DNA from: Minisyncoccota bacterium
Lineage (GTDB): Bacteria > Verrucomicrobiota > Lentisphaeria > Oligosphaerales > MVZH01
Direction: 5' to 3'
Assembly: GCA_021734725.1 (NCBI GenBank)
Contig: JAIPIM010000179.1
Coordinates: forward strand, 1-8,354
Length of the DNA: 8,354 nucleotides
Shown here piece after piece: positions 1 to 5,405 of the stretch. Below the pieces are notes generated by a model, which was given only the letters and a program-made list of their open reading frames with translations, was not told the origin of the DNA and made no database searches. The position numbers and the translations under genes were made by a program. How positions within the stretch are numbered: position 1 is the first letter of the stretch; each line of letters opens with the position of its first letter.

Positions 1-178
1 CGATTTCTCTTCACAGCATCTGTTTGTGGATTTGGTCACGGGTAACGATACATCGGTGCCCACGGTTGAAGAAGGCTATTGGTCGGTAGTCGTGGGAGCC
101 GCGGCGGAAGAATCGGTGCGAACTGGAACGCCGGTGGACATTCAACGCTTCATCCAGCAGAATAATGCGGTAATCTGA
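1..178 (+). CDS. Gfo/Idh/MocA-family oxidoreductase, C-terminal fragment
   Basis: Partial gene: 58 codons are open from the left edge (first full codon at 2) to a TGA at 176-178. The visible end reads like the closing stretch of Gfo/Idh/MocA NAD(P)-dependent sugar dehydrogenases. The segment TVEEGYWSVVVGAAAEESVR, followed by a short TGTPVDIQ, matches the family's usual last helix, where conserved EG and AAxxS residues precede a terminal G-x-P-V-D. The Rossmann fold and catalytic lysine lie outside the window, so substrate cannot be judged. In bacteria that degrade sulfated or unusual sugars these enzymes are often encoded beside sulfatases, and the next gene on the same strand is a sulfatase 143 nt away. 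An ORF on the opposite strand over this stretch is a shadow. The family call rests only on this C-terminal pattern and is moderately secure. Confidence 0.7.
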   Translation, partial: DFSSQHLFVDLVTGNDTSVPTVEEGYWSVVVGAAAEESVRTGTPVDIQRFIQQNNAVI

Positions 179-306
179 AGCATACCTGACATTCCCGGTT
201 TCAATAACAGGGATCCGCAACGTCTTTGCTGTCAACTCTGCAGTATTCCATCATGGATTTACGACCGCGCACGATGAGTGACAGGTTTTTACTGTAGCAA
301 CAACAG

Positions 307-312
307 AAAAGG
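307..312 (+). promoter_or_regulatory. Ribosome binding site of the sulfatase
   Basis: AAAAGG lies nine nt before the ATG at 322 and supports that start. The 143 nt between the oxidoreductase stop and this ATG contain no convincing promoter or U-tract terminator. The short arms ACAG and CTGT around 281-295 are too weak to call an operator. Co-transcription with the preceding gene remains possible. Confidence 0.6.
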
Positions 313-321
313 TCAAGCACC

Positions 322-1641
322 ATGACGAAACCGAACATTCTGTATATTCACAGCCACGACACCGGACGGTATATCCAACCGTATGGGCATGCCATTCCGT
401 CGCCTAACCTGCAGCGGCTGGCGGAGGAGGGCGTGCTTTTTCGTAAATGCTTTTGCGTCGGTCCAACGTGCAGTCCCAGCCGGGCCGGACTCCTCACGGG
501 ACAGTATCCTCATCAGAACGGCATGCTCGGGCTGGCTCACCGCGGCTTCCGAATGCACGATTACGGTAAGCACCTGGTTCATGCTCTGCGTCATGGGGGC
601 TACAAAAGCTACTTGTCCGGACTTCAGCACATCCACGAAGACGCCGAGAAAATCGGCTATGACGAAGTCATCAGCGACGATATTAATGATCCTCAGGTTG
701 CTGCGGTTGACTTTCTCGAGCAACGGCAGGAGGGGCCGTGGTTTCTGTCCGTCGGGTTTGCGCTTTGTCACCGCGGGTTCGAGAAAGCAGGCCCGGCGGA
801 GGATCCTCGATATACTCTGATGCCCGCGCCCCTGCCGGACAGTGCGCACGCACGTGAGGATATGGCCGATTTCAAGGCAAGCGTACGGGCATGGGATAAC
901 AGGATTGGTGACGTACTGGGGGCCCTTGACCGTTCCGGTCAGGCGGACAGCACTCTGGTAATCTGCACAACCGATCACGGTATTGCGTTTCCGGGGATGA
1001 AGTGCACTCTCACCGACCATGGCATTGGTGTGTTGCTGATCATGCGCGCGCCCCGGGAGTTTTCCGGCGGCACAGTCATTGACGGGATGGTGAGCCACCT
1101 GGATGTTTATCCGACGCTGTGCGAGCTCGCCGGAGTTGACAAACCAGCGTGGTTGGAAGGATTCAGCATGCTTTCGTTGTTGCGTGGGGAGAAGAACGAG
1201 ATCCGCGACGAAGTTCATGCGGAAATCAATTATCACGCCGCTTATGAACCGGCGCGGTGTGTCCGCACGCAACGGTACAAGTACATACGCTATTTCGACA
1301 ACCGAAGCAAACCGGTACTCGTCAATGTGGCCGGCGGTCCGAGCAAGGAAGAGAGAGCGGAAGCGGGGTGGAATCACCGTGAACCGGAAAGTGAAGGGCT
1401 TTACGATTTACTGTTCGATCCCAATGAGGCACACAATCTGGCGGGAAACCCCGAGTACGTTGATGTACTGGCGGATATGCGGACGCGCTTGCGGCACTGG
1501 ATGGAGTCGACGGATGACGAACTTCTCAGCGGTCGGATACCAGCGCCCCCGGAGGCAATGCTTAACTCAGTGGATGAGGAACGACTGCCCGGTGAACTGC
1601 ACACGGCTTCCGAACTGGGGCTTAGCCTGATTCATGCATGA
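322..1641 (+). CDS. Type I sulfatase, heparan N-sulfatase-like
   Basis: Complete 439-residue sulfatase of the alkaline-phosphatase superfamily, which hydrolyses sulfate esters or sulfamates through a formylglycine residue. The signature CSPSR at residues 50-54 has Cys50 as the residue converted to formylglycine. Asp13 in HSHDTG and Asp218-His219 in TTDHG are the expected metal ligands, and Lys227 follows the latter. The N-terminal order (PNILYIHSHD, then SPNLQRLAEEGVLF, then CSPSRAGLLTGQYPHQNGM) resembles the SGSH/N-sulfoglucosamine sulfohydrolase branch; the exact substrate is unknown. A C-terminal subdomain has the usual YDLLFDPNEAHNLA motif at 361-374. No signal peptide is visible: the protein begins directly with MTKPNILYIH, so a cytoplasmic site is likely. 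The ATG is supported by AAAAGG nine nt upstream. A formylglycine-generating enzyme must be encoded elsewhere. The 354-residue antisense ORF across this gene is a shadow. Confidence 0.93.
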   Translation: MTKPNILYIHSHDTGRYIQPYGHAIPSPNLQRLAEEGVLFRKCFCVGPTCSPSRAGLLTGQYPHQNGMLGLAHRGFRMHDYGKHLVHALRHGGYKSYLSGLQHIHEDAEKIGYDEVISDDINDPQVAAVDFLEQRQEGPWFLSVGFALCHRGFEKAGPAEDPRYTLMPAPLPDSAHAREDMADFKASVRAWDNRIGDVLGALDRSGQADSTLVICTTDHGIAFPGMKCTLTDHGIGVLLIMRAPREFSGGTVIDGMVSHLDVYPTLCELAGVDKPAWLEGFSMLSLLRGEKNEIRDEVHAEINYHAAYEPARCVRTQRYKYIRYFDNRSKPVLVNVAGGPSKEERAEAGWNHREPESEGLYDLLFDPNEAHNLAGNPEYVDVLADMRTRLRHWMESTDDELLSGRIPAPPEAMLNSVDEERLPGELHTASELGLSLIHA

Positions 1642-1668
1642 AACTTCGTCACAAGCATCCCATGGGAT
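1631..1668. repeat. Two 12-bp perfect palindromes at the sulfatase stop
   Basis: TTCATGCATGAA at 1631-1642 and ATCCCATGGGAT at 1657-1668 are each perfectly self-complementary over 12 bp. The first overlaps the sulfatase stop codon and the second lies 14 nt further on. They could be protein-binding sites, or weak elements of the convergent gene end. No T-tract follows, so this is not a standard intrinsic terminator. Function is unknown. Confidence 0.5.
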
Positions 1669-1753
1669 CGATCAGAGCGTAAAGATTAAGGTAAACACAC
1701 GTCAAATCCGTAATCTTGAGCTCACTCTAAAAACTCCAGCTGGCCTTAATCCA

Positions 1754-1800
1754 AGGTTTCAGGTTTTCCGCTCAGGCGGAAAACCTGAACACTGAAACCT
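1754..1800. repeat. Heptamer-based inverted repeat with a 14-bp stem
   Basis: A perfect 14-bp stem (1758-1771 with 1776-1789) closes on a TCAG loop. The flanks also form a second, competing dyad: AGGTTTC-AG at 1754-1762 pairs with CT-GAAACCT at 1792-1800. The arms are made of heptamers: AGGTTTC and AGGTTTT on the left, AAAACCT, GAACACT and GAAACCT on the right. The element sits between two convergent genes, so it probably helps end transcription or stabilise 3' ends on both strands. There is no T-run on either side, so a classical rho-independent terminator is doubtful. Similar GAAACCT strings are, from memory, common between genes in some Kiritimatiellota and Lentisphaerota genomes. Confidence 0.75.
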
Positions 1801-1834
1801 ACGACGTCTGGAGGCGTATTATGCGTTGTTTCGG

Positions 1835-1853
1835 CCAAAGCCGTACTTTTTGG
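1835..1853 (-). terminator. Weak hairpin downstream of the YihY-family gene
   Basis: CCAAA at 1835-1839 pairs with TTTGG at 1849-1853 around a nine-nt loop, about 37 nt past the stop of the minus-strand YihY-family gene. The five-base stem is weak and has no following U-tract, so a role as 3' end or terminator is only a guess. The rest of 1801-1889 holds no supported gene; the plus-strand ORF starting at 1821 runs into the reverse of the YihY-family coding sequence. Confidence 0.2.
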
Positions 1854-1889
1854 AGTGGACTCAACATCGCAGTCCTGGTCCGTCAGGTC

Positions 1890-3308
1890 CTACGCGAGCT
1901 TTTCTTTCTCCAGAATATCGCGCATCGTTGTGCGCGATATGTCGTCTGTCGATTCAGTGAATCTCTGCTGGAAAGCATTTTTCAGATAGTCACTCTCCTG
2001 CTCCGTCGCTTGTGCGACATTACTGGAAACGGGTCCCCGCAGCGCTTTCTCGACGTCTGCCAGTGTCAGTCGCCCAATGTCTTTCCCCGGCACGTACTTC
2101 GGGTCACGCTGCGCGGTTGGTATGAGGACATGAGCCTCGGAGAGTTGTGAAGTGATGGACGTGACAAGCCTGACGGGGATATGGTGTTTTTCGCTGAACA
2201 CATGGGGATCCCACGATGGATGGTCGTTATAAAAGGCTCGACTGACATCGTAAACGACGAGCATGGCCAGCATCTGACGCGTGGCAAACGATGCATCTTC
2301 CGCTCGACGTTCCATGACATAGGTTTTGTAGTTCTGGATAGCAAACGCGATTTCGTCGCCAAACAGGACGACCACCCAACTGAGGTACACCCAGAAAATG
2401 AAGAAAGGTATGGCGGCAAACGTTCCATAGATCGCATTTTTCTGGGCCAGTCCAACCTGTGCCATGAAATAGATCCCCTGTGCGGCATACCACAAGCCAC
2501 CGCCTACAAAGCCCCCTGTCAGCGCCGGAAACAGGCGTACCTTGGTATTCGGCATAAACATATAGAGAAAAACAAATGCCAGGATAATAAAGAACAGGCC
2601 TGACAGCCCGAGTCCTTTCTCATAGAAATAGTATAAAGGACCGAGCTTGCCTTCAAGCAACGTTGTGACCTTGTCTGAGGAGAGAAGAGCATTGACACTG
2701 GTTGCCAACAAGACCATGACCGGGACCATGACCAGAACACTCACATAGTCGGCAAACTTGCGCAATAACGATCGCGGTTCGTGGACGCCCCAGATATCGT
2801 TAAACGCGTTCTCAATCTTCCCCATGCCTTTGATCACCGTCCAGAAAAGAATGCCGAGCCCTATGGCGCCCAGTGCACCGAAGTTGGTATTTTCGACGGC
2901 GTTAAATATGGTGTAAACGACTTGATGAGCTTCTTCCGGAAGTTGTGCGAGGCGGCTTCCCTGTTGCACGGCGAATTGCCCTGAGTCCATTACTTTTTCC
3001 ACACCGATCAGTTCCATCAGCCTTTGCTGTGCTCCCAGTCCTTTGGAGACGGACAGCATCAAAGCGACAATCGGTACCAAAGCCATCAGAGAGTAATACG
3101 TAAGCGCCGACGCCTGTAATGTGCAGCGGTCGACCGCAAACCCGCGTACCACAATGGTTGTTACGCGGATTAGAGACAGGCCGAATGTCTTGATTTTCGG
3201 CAAGGTTGAGAGATCCATGTCCCAAAGCTCTTCTCGGAAGAAGCGCCGAGCTTCAATCCAGCTGTCCCGCACTATCTGAAAGACGTTTCGTCCGCGTTGT
3301 TCCGCCAT
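1890..3308 (-). CDS. YihY/BrkB-family inner membrane protein
   Basis: A 472-residue integral membrane protein of the YihY/virulence factor BrkB family (COG1295). The hallmark segment ALTYYSLMALVPIVALML lies at residues 68-85. Further hydrophobic segments are near 144-160, 187-208, 235-253, 261-285 and 294-325, giving about six membrane helices. The last one contains the typical WVYLSWVVVLFGDEIAFAIQ. A soluble C-terminal region (about 330-472) resembles the winged-helix-like tail of longer family members. The biochemical role is unsettled; the old ribonuclease BN label is wrong, and transport or envelope functions have been proposed. The start chosen is the ATG at 3308, which has AAAAGGAG nine nt upstream. 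An in-frame GTG at 3341 lacks a good site. The gene follows the ferritin-VIT1 gene by 39 nt and is likely in its operon. The family call is firm; function is open. Confidence 0.92.
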   Translation of the reverse strand: MAEQRGRNVFQIVRDSWIEARRFFREELWDMDLSTLPKIKTFGLSLIRVTTIVVRGFAVDRCTLQASALTYYSLMALVPIVALMLSVSKGLGAQQRLMELIGVEKVMDSGQFAVQQGSRLAQLPEEAHQVVYTIFNAVENTNFGALGAIGLGILFWTVIKGMGKIENAFNDIWGVHEPRSLLRKFADYVSVLVMVPVMVLLATSVNALLSSDKVTTLLEGKLGPLYYFYEKGLGLSGLFFIILAFVFLYMFMPNTKVRLFPALTGGFVGGGLWYAAQGIYFMAQVGLAQKNAIYGTFAAIPFFIFWVYLSWVVVLFGDEIAFAIQNYKTYVMERRAEDASFATRQMLAMLVVYDVSRAFYNDHPSWDPHVFSEKHHIPVRLVTSITSQLSEAHVLIPTAQRDPKYVPGKDIGRLTLADVEKALRGPVSSNVAQATEQESDYLKNAFQQRFTESTDDISRTTMRDILEKEKLA

Positions 3309-3317
3309 GGTAGCGAT

Positions 3318-3325
3318 CTCCTTTT
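3318..3325 (-). promoter_or_regulatory. Ribosome binding site that sets the YihY-family start
   Basis: On the minus strand AAAAGGAG stands nine nt before the ATG at 3308, inside the reading frame that would begin at the GTG at 3341. This is the best Shine-Dalgarno match in the window and argues for the shorter protein. Confidence 0.75.
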
Positions 3326-3347
3326 GATCGGCATGTTCCACGTTCGT

Positions 3348-4223
3348 CTACACGTCAACGTTAAACAGTATTCGCAGCACAAAACCGATGGCGAACGAGA
3401 ATCCCGCCACCCCCATGCTCAACCCTGCCATCTCCAGAAAACGGTGCCTGAACGGTACATCTTTCGCCACTGAAATGTAGTAGTTGAAGGCAAAAATAAT
3501 GACAATGGCCGCGACCAGCGCTATGACCAGCGAAAGGTAGTAGTTTGGCAGTATCAGGTATGGGAATATCAGGACGATAACGGTAAGGATGTAGGCTAAG
3601 CCGGTATACACGGCGGCCTTAAGGGGATCCTTGTCGGTCTCTTCGGATTTCGTCGACAAGTATTCGGATGCCGCCATGGAAAACGCTGCCGCGACCCCTG
3701 TGATGCAACCGCTCAACGCAATGAGGCGGGCATTCTGCAGCGCAAGCGTCAGCCCCGCCAACGCCCCGGTCAATTCCACCAGTGCGTCGTTAAGCCCCAG
3801 AACGATCGAACCGGTATAGCGTAAACGTTCCTCGTCAATCATCTCCAGGAGCGCATTCTCATGGGAGTTCTCGTCTTCCGCTACCGCAGCCATTTCGTCA
3901 ATTTCCGATGTCAATCCACCGTAGGTTTCCTGAGCGTTTTCCTCGCCGTGTTCCATGAGTTTGATACTGAAGCACAGTCCAAAGATCCGCGCGATCCAAT
4001 AAAAGAACCAGACCTTCAACTTGGCAGGCCTAACGTCTTTCCCCGTATATTTCTTCCAGACCTCGTAATGCTTGTATTCGTCGTTTGAGATACGGGACAG
4101 GACCTTGCGATTGTTGGGCTCCTTAATTGTGTCGGCAAGTTTCCTGTAGATGTGATACTCAGTGATTTCGTTACGCTGAAACGTGAGCAACTGGCGTCGA
4201 AGCTGTGGACCTAATTCAATCAT
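3348..4223 (-). CDS. Ferritin-like/VIT1 fusion protein, MbfA type
   Basis: A 291-residue protein with an N-terminal ferritin/rubrerythrin-like four-helix domain (about 1-135) joined to a VIT1/CCC1 membrane domain (about 138-288). Likely di-iron ligands include Glu19, Glu22, the E-Y-K-H motif at 49-52, Glu91 to Glu95, and E-N-S-H at 118-121. The membrane part has about five helices. It includes LGLNDALVELTGALAGL in the first and SMAASEYLSTKSE at the end of the second, the conserved acidic and basic signature of VIT1 transporters. Known MbfA proteins export iron and protect against iron and peroxide stress; applying that here is an inference. The start is the ATG at 4223 (AAGG nine nt upstream). 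The ATG at 4232 directly abuts that site and is less likely. A GC-rich hairpin lies in the leader. Manganese or another divalent metal is possible. Confidence 0.9.
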   Translation of the reverse strand: MIELGPQLRRQLLTFQRNEITEYHIYRKLADTIKEPNNRKVLSRISNDEYKHYEVWKKYTGKDVRPAKLKVWFFYWIARIFGLCFSIKLMEHGEENAQETYGGLTSEIDEMAAVAEDENSHENALLEMIDEERLRYTGSIVLGLNDALVELTGALAGLTLALQNARLIALSGCITGVAAAFSMAASEYLSTKSEETDKDPLKAAVYTGLAYILTVIVLIFPYLILPNYYLSLVIALVAAIVIIFAFNYYISVAKDVPFRHRFLEMAGLSMGVAGFSFAIGFVLRILFNVDV

Positions 4224-4245
4224 ATGTTCCATCCTTCACAACACG

Positions 4246-4265
4246 GGCGGCCCGGGAGGACCGCC
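4246..4265 (-). promoter_or_regulatory. GC-rich hairpin in the leader of the ferritin-VIT1 gene
   Basis: Read on the minus strand, the segment can form an eight-pair stem (one G-U) closing on a four-base UCCC loop. It ends nine nt before the AAGG ribosome binding site of the ferritin-VIT1 gene. The plus-strand version has an A-C mismatch, so the minus-strand RNA forms the better fold. It could modulate translation or mRNA stability. There is no U-tract, so it is not a typical terminator. No recognisable Fur or IscR box was seen. Confidence 0.4.
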
Positions 4266-4400
4266 ATACTGACCGCGCGGCATCGCAGACCTACACGCAC
4301 ACACTCACCTTAACAGAAACCAACGGCGGTACACCTGCTTACGAGCCTGAAACGTGCAGTAGATGCTACAGCTGCGTCTGGTCTCGCAACCAACTGCACC

Positions 4401-4433
4401 ACCGCTGAATTTTCACGGATTCAGTTTCGCGGT
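4401..4433 (-). terminator. Possible 3' hairpin after the nucleotidyltransferase gene
   Basis: ACCG at 4401-4404 pairs with CGGT at 4430-4433, and CTGAAT at 4405-4410 pairs with ATTCAG at 4419-4424, leaving a five-nt bulge and an eight-nt loop. It starts three nt past the stop of the minus-strand nucleotidyltransferase. No U-tract follows, so termination is uncertain. The remaining 4266-4400 has only a small imperfect dyad around 4353-4372 and no promoter I would defend, although one for the ferritin-VIT1 operon is expected here. Confidence 0.3.
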
Positions 4434-4436
4434 TTC

Positions 4437-5360
4437 TTAAACGTTCCATAAAGGGGAGGGGTACAATCCTTTGCTAACTAAAGATTGGATAGCGGTTGTG
4501 ACGGCTTCCTTGTCCTCCCTGTACGTTACACCGAACCAGTGTTCCGCGGTACGCAGGACATGTACGTCACAGAGTTGCTCTTGTATGAGTTCATCCACCA
4601 CGGTGGGCAGGTAGAACTCCGCTCGTTGTTCTGCGATATGTGTCCGCAGAAAGCGCCGGAAACGAGTCTCCAGTTCCGGGAAAATTGCGGGTGTGAGCCC
4701 CCACATATTCATGGATACGATATCGGTTCCCTGGAGCTTGCGCCAGTTTCCGGCTGTATCACGACCGTTTATTTCGCCACTCTCCTCTGCCTGGATCTTG
4801 GTGTGCTCCTCAACCGTTTGCAGGAATCCCTCGCTGTCAATACTGCAGATTCCACGTGCTACCGTGCCATGTGGCGAAAGGGTTTTGGCGAGCTGGAATG
4901 CAACCATTGCATAGGTGGGTGGGGTGGCGGCGGATTCCGCGGTGTTCGTCAAAAATTGGGACAGCTTCCGATAGCTGTCGCGTCCGTAGAAATCGTCCGC
5001 GTTAATGACTGCAAAGGGTTCGCCAACGTGATTGCGCACGGTGTACGTCGCATGGCCAGTGCCCCACGGTTTTTCGCGGCTTGCCGGAAGGTCGAACGAA
5101 CCGGGGAGGTCGTCCAGTCTCTGGTGGCAATAGTCCACGTTCATGCGACCCTTGAGGCATGGCTCGAAATGTTCGCGGAAAGGTTCCTCCAGCTCGTCCC
5201 GAATAACGAATACAACGTTACCGAAGCCGGCTTTCCAGGCGTCATACAGGGAATAGTCCAAGACTATTTCGCCCGCCGGTCCGACAGGGTCGATTTGCTT
5301 GAAGCCGCCATACCTGCTGCCGATACCGGCGGCGAGTACAACCAGAGTGGGTGAAGACAT
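4437..5360 (-). CDS. NDP-sugar nucleotidyltransferase (GT-A fold)
   Basis: A 307-residue sugar-1-phosphate nucleotidyltransferase-like protein, expected to make an NDP-sugar and pyrophosphate from NTP and a sugar phosphate in the cytoplasm. The nucleotide-binding loop LAAGIGSRYGGFKQ is at residues 9-22, and DPVGPAGE follows at 24-31. GTGHA at 100-104 and NADDFYG at 120-126, with its metal-binding aspartates, complete the catalytic site. TDIVSMNMWGLTP at 212-224 is also typical of this group. There is no C-terminal left-handed beta-helix, so it is the short single-domain type. Which base and which sugar cannot be read from sequence. The start ATG has AAAGG six nt upstream. It lies 45 nt after the phosphorylase gene, so co-transcription is likely, and reactivation of the phosphorylase's glucose-1-phosphate is an attractive inference. 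A mannose-1-phosphate guanylyltransferase role is an alternative. Confidence 0.88.
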   Translation of the reverse strand: MSSPTLVVLAAGIGSRYGGFKQIDPVGPAGEIVLDYSLYDAWKAGFGNVVFVIRDELEEPFREHFEPCLKGRMNVDYCHQRLDDLPGSFDLPASREKPWGTGHATYTVRNHVGEPFAVINADDFYGRDSYRKLSQFLTNTAESAATPPTYAMVAFQLAKTLSPHGTVARGICSIDSEGFLQTVEEHTKIQAEESGEINGRDTAGNWRKLQGTDIVSMNMWGLTPAIFPELETRFRRFLRTHIAEQRAEFYLPTVVDELIQEQLCDVHVLRTAEHWFGVTYREDKEAVTTAIQSLVSKGLYPSPLWNV

Positions 5361-5405
5361 AGAAGACCTTTCTCTTTTACTGAAGTGCTCGAGTATTTCA
5401 GGAAG

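Noticed and set aside
313..1377. Antisense ORF of 354 codons covering most of the sulfatase
   Set aside because: Its translation shows no recognisable domain, and the opposite strand has complete sulfatase motifs with a good ribosome binding site; it is a shadow frame.
1821..2150. Plus-strand ORF with an ATG after GGAGG in the convergent spacer
   Set aside because: GGAGG precedes the ATG at a plausible distance, but most of the frame is the reverse of the YihY-family C-terminal coding region and matches no family.
3333..4231. Shared octamer TGGAACAT near the starts of the YihY-family and ferritin-VIT1 genes
   Set aside because: Eight bases in only two copies, at 3333-3340 and 4224-4231; one lies in sequence upstream of the chosen start, and chance is a sufficient explanation.
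4266..4400. Possible sigma-70 promoter for the ferritin-VIT1 gene (TTGCGA with a TAGCAT-like box)
   Set aside because: Spacing of 15 and poor -10 agreement; not better than random matches.
4485..5354. Plus-strand ORF of 289 codons over the nucleotidyltransferase
   Set aside because: Cysteine-rich, low-pattern translation mirroring a well-supported minus-strand gene; it is a shadow frame.
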